Shown here piece by piece: positions 1-13,400 of a stretch of DNA of 64,000 bases; position 1 is the first letter of the stretch; every line of letters begins with the position of its first letter. Location: assembly GCF_026151205.1 (NCBI RefSeq), contig NC_087073.1, forward strand, positions 6,407,001-6,471,000. The letters are read 5' to 3'. The position numbers and the translations under genes are program-made. The notes under the pieces were generated by a model. That model saw only the letters and a list, made by a program, of their open reading frames with translations. It did not search any database and was not told the DNA's origin. Origin of the DNA: Bolinopsis microptera (Eukaryota > Ctenophora > Tentaculata > Lobata > Bolinopsidae).

Positions 1-456
1 GCTAAAATCACTGAAAATTGCTATTTTCACCATTTTTATCAACTTTGGAGTACCGTTGTAATACAAGTTCTTTTTGAAATCTTTTGAAACTTTGCATGCT
101 TATCAAACTATATAAAAAATACTAATATGCAAAAATTTACGGTGATTCAATATTGGATGCGCATGCAACGTCCGCTCAAAGTTTGCACGTGCGAAAGGTG
201 AGAATTTTGCTCATTCGTGATTTCGATTAGATTCTGCTTTCCCGCGACAGTTAAATGGCATTATATATGAATTTAATGCAACTTGAATGAGTAAAAAGTG
301 GCATATTCAGTCAGTGATCGACAGATATGCTTACCTAAACACAAGTAAATGTTTTCAAAGGTAAAATTACGAAATCGTTGAAATTACCTCCTTATTAATG
401 AAGTTATCAGTTTAACATTTCGACTTTGTCAAAAAGAGATGATATTTGACCGAAGC

Positions 457-953
457 CCAGATTTGGGTAGAGAGGACCGCTACCAGTGTCTCTCTTTCCC
501 AAACGAAAGTAAATGATATTAATTTGAATGACCGTCCGTAAATACAGAATGATACCGAGAATGAAATCGGTGGCTCGCTTTTCCAATTCATTTACAATTG
601 CAATAGATTAAGATTAAGAAGAACTACCCGAAGGCAGCTGTACTCGGCAATAAAGATTCGATAGCATCAGCTAATTGGATACTAACTATACCGCCGTTGG
701 CCTTATCCCGAAATACTAGGTATCGACCCGAAAGCAACCCAAAGAGATTTTTACAGCATGTGATTGATGTAATTAATCGAAACAATAATCGAAACAATTT
801 GTAAGCCGTAAATGAATGGGAAAAGCGGGCGACCAATTTCATTCTCGGTATCAATGTCATTTTGCATTTACGGACGGTCATACAAATTAATATCATTTAA
901 CTTTGTTTGGGAAAGAGAGACACTGGCAGCGGTCCTCTCTACCCAATTCTGAG
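457..953. mobile_element. Foldback/MITE-like inverted repeat element
   Basis: Two arms of about 140 bases face each other (about 460-603 and 800-951). The tips both contain GGGTAGAGAGGACCGCT and CAGTGTCTCTCTTTCCCAAA in opposite orientation, and the inner parts share the GACCGTCCGTAAAT region and the CATTCTCGGTATC region. The middle (about 604-799) is unique. No transposase is seen, so this is a non-autonomous foldback or MITE. Bases 1-456 show no gene. Confidence 0.75.
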
Positions 954-1479
954 TTTTTGTCAAATAAGATATCAATAAAATAAACCTATATATACAAAAA
1001 GTGTGGAATTATGGAAAGTTAATCTTGAAATTACTTTTCTTTAGAGTATTTTGAAAAAAAAAACAAACCTTAAGTATATTACAAAAGATTCACCGGAACG
1101 AGGGTCAGATAAAATTGAACTGAAAATTGTAAATATAAACTTATACACATCACTGCACTACAATTGAAACACAACTCATTCAACAGCCACTAAATAGCTA
1201 TGGTGGGCCGGGGATGCAAAGGCTCATCGTTGAACGTTTTTCCTCCTTTTTTATTTTTGATCCTCAAACCTTTCGATGTACTGTTACTGTTTATTTACCA
1301 TCAAATTGTTGTCATTCAATTAATGTGACTAACGGAAATTTATATTTCGTAGACAAAATAAGTCGTTGCATCCCCTACATATTTTATGTTTGTCTGTGTA
1401 TAACTGTATTAATCCTATCTAATCTACCTTAAATACCTTATTAGGAAGTCTATCTGATGATCTAGTGTCTACTCTCACC
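954..1479. other. Intergenic, nothing recognised
   Basis: AT-rich sequence downstream of the SPTSS-like gene. The open frames here have no recognisable composition or splice context. Confidence 0.5.
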
Positions 1480-1929
1480 TCAACAGAAAGGTAGTTTAGA
1501 TGCCAGGTTGATCTCAATAAGAGAGGAGGAAACCTTCTCCAGCGCAGAACATGACATCGAGACGGAGCTGGCGATGTAACCAGGCATGAAGAGGTACGAT
1601 GTGTAAATACTCAGACTTAGGATGATTATTAGAAAGAAGTTGAAGGTATTTCGTTCCCATGGCTCCAAGCAGTAGAGACCTGTGGAGCAGATATAAGGCT
1701 ATTGAAATTTATAGCGATTTAAGTAACATATGAGTTACACAAAATTAACAAATGCGGCCATGAAATAAATACTCAATAATTTTACAAAAAACAGCACTTC
1801 GCACTCACCGGTCCACAGGTTGTATTTCATAGCAATACAATAGAAAAAGTAATTCAGTCCAGACCTATCAGGATCATATTCTTCTTCCATCCCAGGCATG
1901 ATTGGATTCTTTGCTAAAACTAATGACAT
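1480..1929 (-). CDS. SPTSSA-like: Serine palmitoyltransferase small subunit (SPTSSA/SPTSSB-like), two exons
   Basis: Exons on the minus strand are 1929-1809 and 1679-1480, giving about 106 residues. The donor is CCG|GTGAGT and the acceptor CTCCACAG|GTC; a split Gly codon joins them. The joined core reads YNLWTGLYCLEPWERN and then a hydrophobic helix ending IYTSYLFMPGYI. This is the signature of the small subunits of serine palmitoyltransferase (LEPWER followed by a membrane helix and YVFMP). In animals these ER membrane proteins bind the SPTLC1/SPTLC2 heterodimer, raise its activity and set acyl-CoA preference in the first step of sphingolipid synthesis. The protein is longer than the human ~70-residue forms because of an acidic N-terminal extension and a C-terminal tail. 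I chose the ATG at 1929; a later in-frame Met is possible. It lies on the same strand, downstream of the large host gene. Confidence 0.88.
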
Positions 1930-2187
1930 TTTAGAGCGAATCAATGAGATTGATTCAACGAGTAATTCAGTAAACGTTTTATGAAGTAGAAGGATGAGCT
2001 GAATTGAGCTGAATTGAAAAAAATGTAAACGATTAAAAATTTTTAACATGATCGCACTAACTCTATTGCTTCTAGTGTATCACAACTGAAATAAAACACA
2101 ATTTCACTAATTCTCTTTTGTAATTTATAGTCAATAATTTAACACACAGTTCATCATCACGCAGGTCCTACAATAGATAAACCTTCA

Positions 2188-5100
2188 CTAACTAGAAGCA
2201 AACGCAAACTGGCTAAACTTCGTCTCAATGAGCTCCTTGTGATCTAAAATAAACCGTATAACATCCTCCTCGCTTGAATCTTTGCAGTGTTCCACGTGCT
2301 GTTTTATACATTTTATCACATCCTCCTTATTGTACCGTTTTTTGGCATCGCTAGAAATATCCAGCCTAATGTCCGTGTGAACGGCTAGGTGCAACAACTC
2401 CTCTAACAAACCAACCTCAGTAACTTGACCCAGAAGACCCTTGTATTTGAAAGTTTTGACAGATTTCACTGCCTCTACAGTTCGCTCGAGCTCCGTCTCA
2501 AAAGTATCAACATCGAATTGATAGATGATAAGGAGCAGGGCTAGGATGTCCGATTGTTTTGTCTTAGACACCCTACCCTGGACCATGTTTATAAGTGTTC
2601 TACATATGTGGAGACAAAGCTTTGACCGTGTGTTTACTACGAATGAAAAGTTCTCGTTGGTGTCGGGGTTTGAGAGGCCAATGTCAGGGACGGATTGAGG
2701 GGCCGTTTCGGAGTGGGTTGGAAGGTTGTCCAAGAGAGACCACAATGATTTGAAGGTGTTACTTGGACCATTGCTTCCGAGCGCTTGCTGCGTGAGGATC
2801 CTCAACTCGTCTGAAAAATAAAAGGTGTCATTTAAACTAATTACAACACTACAAATCTATTACATTTATTGAGGACGTTACAGAAGCTATTAATTTAATG
2901 TAGTTGATGGAGTCCTTACTCTTCTTACGTCCGAAAATGGCGTTTCTCTTGTATCAAATATAAACTTCTTTATGAAGGAGTATTTACTTTGAGGCAGCCT
3001 ACAGTAACTCATTACAGTATTTGTGTTCTATTGATTACTTTCATCTTAATAATGCAGGGGAACGTATTTGCTGCAATCCCAACCAATGAAACAGATTGTC
3101 CAATATCAAAAGTGCACTCTGCACGCTCTTCTCAAATCAATTTATCTTCGAACACTTACAACAGACCTAGCAGTGGACAAGGAGATAAGAGAAAACACAA
3201 AGAAACGAGTTTCAAGGTACCGAACAAAGACGGGGTTGAACTCAGGACAGTGGAAAGCACCGATACCACTACACAGAATTCTTCTTTGATTGATATACTC
3301 CCAAATCTGAACAAGCCTGATTATGAGCATCCACTAGTGCAGTGCGGTTGTTGTGACATATACTGGACCCCGTACTTCGCTAGAGTCATTAGAGCTCGGT
3401 TCAACGTTGACCTGAAGTGTAGGTCAAAGAAAGGGACGCCTTTTTATGGAATAAAAACACCTGCAACAAGAAGTAAACTCAGTAAATGGTTAAAAAATTC
3501 GGCAGTTACCGCAAGGAGACAAGGTATGCATGTTAAAGAGGCTGTTGGTCGACGTTGGTTGGAACTAGGACCATGGAGGAATCAACTGCAAAATCCTGAT
3601 TATATTGAAAAGGTTAAAATGGAACAGGAGATAGATCGACTAAGAAGAGCATTAGAAGAGTCGTATGACGCAGAAAGAAGCCGATCTCTGCCATTACAAT
3701 ACGGAGAACTCGACACTTCTTTCGAGTCTTCCCCACCGCATATCCAACCCCATATTTCTAAGAGGTTAGACCCGATTCAAAACCCCCATAACTCATTCAA
3801 ATTAGACCCATCATTTTCGAACAATTTGCATGGAAGGACACATAAGGTATCATTCGGAGAAAATTCGACTTGATAATTGTTATCAATATTTATATTAATG
3901 CATCAGTAATATTTAGTAATGATCAAATTGTCTTACCATGAAATTGATCTGGTGATAACTGTTCAATAAACCAATATTTACCAAAATACACAGCACACAC
4001 AATTTTGTCTTTATTCGTACATCTTCGGATTTCACGACAAGATTATTCACCATAAAAAAGACCTAACTTTAAACGAACCCATTGGATTTTCCTTGCAATG
4101 ATTCTGTTGAGTAGCAGCGAGATCTGTGTCGTTGTTGAAGACGGCTACGTCCGCAAGAAATAGGGAATACCACCTCCATGACTGAGCGTTCAGTTCCTCT
4201 CCGACTGAGTTGTACTGCTTACCCATTTTCTGTTGTAGATACCTGCAGATTCATTATTCTTGTTTCTGCATGCGGACACAAGCTACCATAGCATATAGAA
4301 AAAAAACATCTCGTTAGCTAACAGTAGTCTTTGACTCTTTTGTGCCGGCACAAGAGTCATGGATCGAGAAATGTGCAGTACGTGGGTGGGGAGTCATGGA
4401 TCGGGAAATGTGTGTCTTAATTAATGAACAGTCGGGTTTCACTGATTACGTTATAATTTAAATTATACCTTAAATGAGACCCAGTTTTAGCCTTTTAAGG
4501 TATGACTGTAAGTGATCAGAGGAACCTAACCGCCTACTGTTTTTATGTAATTGTATGACCTTTAGAGGGCCCAGTTATGAAGGTAACTTAGGTAACTAAG
4601 GTTACTAAGGTAACTAAGGTTGCTAAGGTAACTAAGGTAACTAAGGTAACTAAGGTTACTATTTACTAAGGTAACTAAGGTAACTAAGGTAACTAAGGTA
4701 ACTAAGGTAACTAAGGTAACTAAGGTAATTCTAAGGTAACTAGGGTTACTAAGGTTACCAAGGTTACCAATGTAACTAAGGTTACTAAGGTAACTAAGGT
4801 AATTAAGGTAACTAAGGTTACTAAGGTAACTAAGTTTACTAAGGTCACTATGGTAACTAAGGTTACTAAGGTAACTAAGGTAAGTAAGGTTACTATAGTA
4901 ACTAAGGTTACTAAGGTAACTTTACTCTGAAGACTGAAATAACGATCACCTGTGAGACATGCGGGCTATAGAAAAGCAGGAGAGAATGTTACTACTCGAC
5001 TCCGTTATACTTAGTGTTCTTCGCCGTTTCCGAGCTGGTTCTTCGTCGACAGGAACTGCAGCAATCTGAGACAGAGACAGTGGGGAAGTATTGTTGAAGA

Positions 5101-8100
5101 AAAAAAAAGCGTCTACAATTAGAAAGCTACACTGACTACACACACTACAATTTAAGGTTTTTTTTTTACATATTTGATAGATTTACAGATCTGGCTTGAC
5201 AAAAATTTTCAGAAAAAATCATGTTCGCGGGAAGCAAAAATCCGATGAGTTTTTTAGGGGGGAGGGGTAGGGGGTTGAGGGGGGTTGGGAAGGGTGGTCA
5301 CATGACGAGAAATTTTTTGCAAAAATTAAACAATCTTTATTTGTTGATATTATTCACCCCTGTTGCCTAGAGTGGTGGGTCTGCACTTGAGAAGAGTGGG
5401 TTTGGCCGCTAGAATGGTGGGTCTGCAATCTAGAAGTGGGTCTGGCAACCAGAATGGTGGGTCTGCAATCTAGAAGTGGGTCTGGCAACCAGAATGATGG
5501 GTCTGTACCCTTAAAGAGTGGTCTGACAACCAGAGTGGTGGGTGTGCACTTGAGAATAGTGGGTCTGGCAGCTAGAATGGTGGGTATGCAATCTAGAAGT
5601 GGGTCTGTTAACCAGAATTGTGGGTCTACACCCTTGAAGAGTGGGTCTGACAACCAGAATGGTGGGTCTGCACTTGAGAAGAGTGGTTCTTGCGGCTGGA
5701 ATGGTGGGTCTGCAATCTAGAAGTTGGTCTAGCAACCAGAATTGTGGATCTGCATTCGAGAATAATGAGTCTTCACTCTAGAAGAGTGGGTCTGACAACC
5801 AGTGTGGTGGGTCTGCACTTGAAAAGAGTGGGCCTGGCAGCTAGAATGGTGGGTCTGCAATCTAGAAGTGGGTCTGGCAGTTAGAATGGTGGGTCTGCAA
5901 TCTAGAAGTTGGTCTGGCAACCAGAATGGTGGGTCTGCACCCTTCAGGCTTCAAGAGTGGGTCTTGCAGCCAGAATGGTGGATCTGCACTTGAGAAGAGT
6001 GGGTCTGTCAGCTGGAATGGTGGGTCTGCAATCTATAAGTGAGTCTGGCAGCTAGAATAGTGGGTCTGAAATCTAGAAGTGGGTCTTGCAACATGAATGT
6101 GGGTCTGCACCCTTGAAGAGTGGGTCTGGCAATCAGAATGGTACGTCTACACTCTAGAAGAGTGGGTCTGGCAACCAGAATGGTGGATTTTCGGCCTAGA
6201 AGGGTGAGTCTGGAAACCAGAAAGGTGGGTCTACAATCTGGAATAGTGGGTCTGGCAACCAGAATTGCGGGTCTGCATTCTAGAATAGTGGATCTTCACT
6301 CTAGAAGAGTGGGCCTGGCAACCAGAATGGTAAGTCTACACTCTGTCAACCAGATTTGGGGGTCTATAAACTAGAATATAGGAGATATGGATACCTGAAT
6401 TGTGGGTTTGGACAACCCGAATGGTGGGTCTTCACTCTAGAATAATAGGTCTGGTGGGTCTACACTTTAGAAGAGTGGGTCTGGCAACTAGATTGGTGTG
6501 TCTGCAATCTATAAGAGTGGGTCTGGCAACCAGAATAGTGGGTCTGCAATCAAGGGAATCAAGATGAGTGAGTCTGGCAATCAGAATGGTGGGTCTGCAC
6601 CTTAGGGTAGTGGGTCTAGAAACAAGAATGGTGGGTCAGAATTCTTGAATAGTGGGTCTTCACTCTAGCTAAAAGTGGGTCTGGCAACAAGAATGGCGGG
6701 TAAGAATTCTAGAATAGTGGGTCTTCACTCTAAAAGAGTGGATCTGGCAACCAGAATGGTAAGTCTACACTTTGTCAAGTGTCAACCAGAATTGGGGGTC
6801 TAAACTAGAATATAGGATATATGGCAACCAGAATTGTGCGTCTGGAGTCTAGAGTCTAGAATAGTGGGTCCGGCAACCCGAAAGGTGGGTCTTCACTCAA
6901 GAATAGTGGGTCTGGCAATCGGAATGGTGCGTCTACACTCTAGAAGAGTGGGGCTGGCAACCAGAATGGTAGGTCTTCGCCTTAGAAGAGTGGGTCTGGC
7001 AACCAGAATGGTGGGTCTGCATTTTAGAATAGTGGGTCTTGACTCTATACCTACTAGAAGAGTGGGTCTCCTCTCTAGAAGAGTGAATCTGGCAACCAGA
7101 ATGGTAATTCTTCACTCTGTCAACCAGAATTGGGGGTCTATGAACTAGAATATAGGAGATATGACAACCAGAATTGTGGGTCTGGACTCTAGAATAGTGG
7201 GTCTGGCAACCAAAATGTTGAGTCTGCACTCTAATAGAGTGGGTCTGGCAACTAGAATGCAGACACGTAGCCAAGGGGAAGACCCCCGGAAAAAAATTGA
7301 ACCCAAAAAAAATAAGCCCCCTAGTCCCCATGGTCGCCTGGTAAGTGGGCTGTGTTTATGACTGTTTGATTAAACGACACGACAGGCAATCGACTTTAGC
7401 ATTTCGTAAATTATTCCCAAATCCCACTATACAATATGTACTTATTCCATTCAATGTGACAAGTACTGAGTTCCCCCCTAGCCCCCAACTTTGTATTATT
7501 GTGATGTCTGAAATTACAAATTTCTAATGCCAAATGTCGTCTGAAACACCCTATTTCTCAAAAAAGTTTTCCGGGGGCTGCACCCCCAACTTTGTATTAT
7601 CGCCGTCCTACAAATTTCTTTAATGCCTAATGTCGTCTAAAACAAATAATTTCTAAAAATTTTCTCGGGGGCTGCGCCCCCCCCCCCCCCAGTCCCCCAA
7701 CTTTATATTATTGTGATGTCTGATTATTACTGCGCCCCCCCCCCAGCCCACCAACCTTGTATTATTGTAATGTCTGATTATTGCTGTCCCACAAATGTCG
7801 TCTGGAACACCCTATTTCTCAAAAAGTTCCCGAAGGCCAGGGCTGCGCCTGCCTAGCCCTCCAACTTTGTATTATTGTGATGTCTGATTATAATTACTGT
7901 CCTACAAATTTCTTTAATGCCAAATGTCGTCTAAAACACATAATTTCTCAACAATTTTCTGATTTTCCGGGGGTTGCGCCCCCCAGCCCACCAACCTTGT
8001 ATTATTGTAATGTCTGATTATTGCTGTCCTACAAATGTCGTCTGGAACACCCTATTTCTCAAAAATTTTCCGAAGGCCAGGGCTGCGCCCCCCTAGCCCC

Positions 8101-10403
8101 CCCCCCCCCCCCCCCCCCAACTTTGTATTATTGTGATGTCTGATTATTACTGTCCTACAAATTTCTTTAATGCCAAATGTCGTCTAAAACACATAATTTC
8201 TCAAAAATTTTCTGGGGGGCTGCGCCTCCCCCCCTCCCTAGCCAACCAAAGGAGCTTCGCCCCGGCTACGTGTCGTGTCGGGCTACGTGCCCAGAATCGA
8301 AAAAACTTAATCTTTAAATGAATAACGGAACCTTCATTATGAAGTTACGAGATGATAATATAATTGGGAGGCAAAGTGGGTATCGGGCTTGGGGCTCATA
8401 ATGCGCAAAATTTGGCCGCTGTCGAGTGGGTCTGCCTAAAATTCACAGATCTAGCTATGGGTCTGAGACATTTGTAAAAAAAAAACCTTACTACAATTAG
8501 ATATTTTTAAATATTTTGTACCAAGAATACTCACTTTAGGTGGCTCAAGCTTGTCATTCGATTTAACGAGTATGAGAGAGAAAGAGTCAACAGCTTTTAT
8601 GTACTTGAAGCTGTACTCGAACATGAGGAAGAGGAGGCAGTAGAAGAGTCCTGGGTCAGTAGAATCTGTTGCTGTAACCTCCTCCACATGTTTCTGTATT
8701 GCCTGATTTGGTATTATCAATAGAAATGTTATCTATGTACGCGGATAAAACCGCCAATTTAAAGTGCTGGCTATTTAGTATGAGGAATATAATTTACATA
8801 AGTAGCTCCTAACGTACCTAAATTAATACAGTTCCCTAAAGATTTGAGCATTTGATAGCGAAGAAATGGGAGGCCGACAAAGGGGGGCCCTCGATTATTA
8901 GGGGTCAGATCATATGACGTATAATTAGTGATGTGACGTATAATTAGTGTAAAATCCGGATTGGAGTATTATTTATGAGTCGCATTGTTGTAATGTATTC
9001 TGGGTAAAATTATCTTTATCCCGGTTGTTGCGACAAGTAAAAATGCTCTTATTAGGGAAAGGAGATTACTCGACGTTTCAATGTAACTACATCGTATTCA
9101 TGATCTAAAAACAAGTGTTAAAAATTCAAAACGTAAAAAACATATATCTGAGGCAAAATTTGTGTACATTAATTTATTTTCAATCAACTTTATCCAAAAA
9201 TTCGATACAAAAAAGTCATAACAAAATTCATAACAAAATTAGTTTATACGACGACAAACTTTTATAGTAAATACTGTACATTCCTAAAACTACTACTAGA
9301 TATACTACACATGATACAGAAGCATGGAGTGCTACAACGGTGAACAGGTGCATGATGTGAAGTGTGTAGGTATGTATCTAGTGTGGAGTGAAAATGGCGG
9401 GAATCGTACTGACCAATGAGGAGTGTGAAACGTGGGAGCCTAATATGGTTTGATTGATGTTATAAGGGTTAGTGTGTAGGAGGCGGAAGTGTGTGTGTGT
9501 GAGATGTGGTCTCTGTACTCAGAAAGTAAACGAAACCTATAAATATCACTAAATATCACTACATATGTGTAGACAATCCCCTGTCTGCAAAGTATAAAAT
9601 ATGTTACACCCTGTTTATTATGTACTTGTTACTAAAAAACGTTTGATGGTTTCTAACTCATCTCTCTTGTTAATGTTAGGTTTGAACTTCAAAATAAGCA
9701 TTGCTTCTGCAATCTTTCTTCTAGCTGTGTTGCTTTCTGTTTTTAAAATCTCAAATTCTAAATTGGGTTCTGACCCCCTATGTAAACTGTTATAATGAAT
9801 AGCAAAAGCTTGACTTGTGTTAGAAGGAGTTAAAGGAAATTTAGCATATCTTAGGTGCTCTCCGAGCCTATCATGTGCCCTCCTGCACGTCTCACCAATA
9901 TAAATATTATTACAGATTAGTGATGTGATCCATCAGTAGAATTTAATTGACCCAGAAATGAGCTAGATATAGGGTAGAGTTCACATGTCAATTCTGTAAA
10001 TCAATCAATCTCAACAGCTACTTGACTCTGATGGATTCATCTACTGTCGGAAGAAGAAGGGGGAAGGAATTGTCATACCCAACTCCACGATATCTGTTCA
10101 TTGCCCTTCATTTTACTCCACATACTCTAGCAAGATCGAGTATTTGTTTTCTGTAGCCTCAGTGTTTGGGCACGATATGTAGTAAATTATAATTTGTATT
10201 CAGTATTCAGTATTCAGTATTCAGTAAATTTGATTAATTATCCTACGAAAAAATGTCTATTGACTTGTTAATTTAAATGGGGGCATACAACGGTCATTAA
10301 TGTGCATTAATGGGCATAAATGGGCATAAATGGGCATTAATGTGCATTAATGTATATGTATATTTCAGCAAAATTCTATAATACTGCCATTAATGACCGT
10401 TGT

Positions 10404-10442
<39 letters not shown>

Positions 10443-13400
10443 ATTTAAATCAAAAGTATGGAGTTAAACTGGGCTATATATAGGGTAGAGTTCACATGGT
10501 CTGTAAATCATAGCTGGCTGCTGGTTGATCACATCACTAATTATACGTCACATCACTAATTAATAATTATACGTCATATGATCGGGAGCAGGACTATTGA
10601 GCGGTGGACTGTTGAGCGGTGGACTGTAGGCCGGTGAAGGTCGGAAGTAGGACTGTAGAGCGGCCCTCCCTTATAGATCCCATAACACGAGGACTCTAGA
10701 GCGGTACCCTCCTATAACATGATGACTCTATAGCGGTTGAAAATTTGAAGATTGAACACTCAACGAAGCTAAGTTATACATTGTAACTCGTGATTGATTA
10801 TGGTCATGACATTCTAGGATGATAACTTGATTAAAGAGTTAATGAACATTTTCATTATAAATATTTCATTACTAATATTATAGTTTATCTTTATTTAAGA
10901 TTATTGGTCGGTCTCAACGTCTTCAAAAAAGACTGTTAACACTCTGCATATGTAGGTAGTTGTAGAAGAGGAGTAGGAATCGAATTTGATATAAGAAAAC
11001 TGGATACTCCGTGATATTTATACCATACCTTCGAAATCCTAACAAGATATCGCACTGCGATGGGATCTGATCTGAATCAGTCCCGTCACCAGATTGATGA
11101 ACATGAGATATCCTTAGTAGGCGCTAAAGCGTCACGCGATGCGATCCTCATTCCTAAATGATCTGCACGAACTTGATCGGTACTCAGCTTAGCGAAATCA
11201 CATTGATACGAACAGTTCACTAAAATACCGAATACACGTTTTACATTTTTGAGTAGCAGGGGAATATTTCAATCATTTGGAAGACGTTTAGACCGACCAA
11301 TAATCTTAAATTAAGTTACACTATAATATTAGTAATGAAATATTTATAATAAGTAAATGAAAATGTTCATTAACTCCATGACTCTTTAATAAAATTATCA
11401 TCCTAGAATGTCATGACCATAATCAATCACGAGTTACAATGTATAACTTAGCTTCGTTGAGTGTTCAATCTTCAAATTTTCAACCGCTATAGAGTCCTCA
11501 TGTTATAGGAGGGTACCGCTCTAGAGTCCTCGTGTTATGGGATCTATAAGGGAGGGCCGCTCTACAGTCCTACTTCCGACCTTCACCGGCCTACAGTCCA
11601 CCGCTCAACAGTCCACCGCTCTACAGTCCTCATTTTAGGATCGTACCGCTCTAAAGTCCTCATGTTGTGAGATCTATAAGGGCGGCCGCTCTAGAGTCCT
11701 ACCCTGGCGATTTGACACCGCTCTACAGTCCTACTTCCGACCTTCACCGACCTACAGTCCTACGCTCAACAGTCCTCCGCTCAATAGTCCTACAGCCGTC
11801 TACAGCCCTAATAATCGGGGCCCCCCCTTTGTCGTGCAGCCGAAGAAATGTTTGATGTAATAAGCATATATTTGCTTTTCCAACATGCATCGTAGAATAA
11901 AAAAGAGCAGGGTGGGCCAAAAGTCAGTGGACATACGTTGGCCTTAATAGCTCCGCCGTGTTTTATATTTGAGAGCTGTTGCTTTGCAGATGGCATACTG
12001 TATTTACTGGTTCGAGGATTCCGTCGTCAAAATTAGAAAATTCGAATATTTTAGACCACGCCCATTCAATATTAAAACACCTATACTGTTTTCTCTGAAC
12101 ATGCTGAACGCCTAATTTTTCAGAGACGGTAGATTATTTAATGTTGCATATTATCTGAAAAAAATGAGGCAAAACGGATTAGAAATGACGAAGTTATCAA
12201 GCATTTTCTGTACCTCGTTAACAAAATTAACTGGGTGATTATGTGACACCGTGACACGACACCTTAATTGAGCACCCTTAACAATTCCCATAATGTTTAA
12301 CGGGGTGGTTAACGGGGTCACCTAATCATGTGATTAGGTAAACCAATCACCTGATCACACGTAATGAATAAACTTGTTATGCTTCATATCTCGGTCATCT
12401 GAATGGCTACAATTCTAAATTTTTCAGGACAAACGTAATTCGAATGGCCAAAAACAATTCAAAAAATTTAGCTCGATCCGACTATCTAAACTATCAAATA
12501 AATGCAAAAATGAACCTTCATTCGAAAAATATGAACTCGAATATTTTTCGATTTGAAAAATTCCTCGAACCAGTGGTGGTAGTAAGTCATACCAGAAAGA
12601 ATTATTTCAATTGGGCACTCAGTAACTGAGCTATTAAGGCCAACGTATGTCCACTGACTTTTGGCCCACCCTGTATGTTTAATTAAGACATGACGATTAG
12701 CTATTTAAAGACTGACTGAGACGTGCTGCTTTCACAATATGTCTCAGTTAGTCTTTGAGTATCTTGATAATGATATCTTAGAGCTGAAAAATGGACAATG
12801 AGTATGACTGCTGAATTAAGTTATATAATATTGTATAGTCCAGATACGTATACCATAGACCTGCAACTTCAAATCACTTTTCTGATCTATTATTCCTTTC
12901 CTGTAGAGGTGTATCGAAACTATTTGTGCCAAACCAACTAGATATTTTTAACAATAAATAAGATGGTCAATGGTCATGGTACAAATTTTCCAAAGTTTCG
13001 TGTTTCGTTTCGTTTCTTGAATAATAGGTTTGATATAATCGAAAAGGCGTAACTACTTAGCCGCATTCCGCAACCATGCAATTCTAATTGATTGACCAGC
13101 TGTAAATTGCTCGTATGTGATATCCCCGCAGGAAATGATCAGGCTGTTGCAAATATGCCTATTAGTCTGGTATACAGTGAACATTGCATCTCTCCTAAAT
13201 AGCAGGTTTATATGTATTGAAGCCACGGTCAACCAAAATGACGGTGACGAGTGTAATGAGCACTGTTCGCTCTAATTCTCACTCTCCGGCCTATCATATG
13301 TTCACATATATCTTCCATATCCGTTCTAGTTCAGCGAAACTTCCACCGTCGTCTTGGTCTGCAGTTGAAACGATGAATATAGAAATTAATTTTGTGTGGT

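Larger units (their letters stand above)
8903..10573. mobile_element. Inner inverted-repeat element inserted in the foldback transposon
   Basis: The ends GATCATATGACGTATAATTA with AGTGATGTGACGTATAATTA (8908-8948) reappear inverted at about 10527-10572. Flanking foldback sequence resumes on the right with AGGACTATTGAGCGG, as expected for an insertion. The element contains a truncated GIY-YIG endonuclease coding fragment on the minus strand, two direct copies of ATATAGGGTAGAGTTCACATG (near 9970 and 10477) and a smaller hAT-like MITE. Confidence 0.65.
8873..11834. mobile_element. Composite foldback transposon with nested insertions
   Basis: The outermost ends match in inverted orientation: CCGACAAAGGGGGGCCC followed by CGATTATTAGGG near 8874-8902, and CCCTAATAATCGGGG followed by CCTTTGTCG near 11806-11834. 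The right half contains arms of about 345 bases (10580-10925 and 11281-11630) that are inverted copies separated by a ~355-base spacer. Next to the tips are many copies of CCGCTCTACAGTCCT and variants, which look like subterminal transposase-binding repeats. A second inverted-repeat element interrupts the left side just after the tip. Confidence 0.75.

Noticed and set aside
4580-7260. CRISPR-like array of direct repeats
   Set aside because: Units are cont­iguous tandem repeats without unique spacers, and the surrounding genes are animal genes with introns.
5354-7331. Overlapping open frames on both strands rich in GLATRMVGL / THHSSCQTH-type repeats
   Set aside because: Products of the 40-base minisatellite, with no non-repetitive extension.
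11667-11855. Plus-strand open frame with repeated TVLRS-type words
   Set aside because: Encoded by the CCGCTCTACAGTCC subterminal repeats of the foldback transposon.
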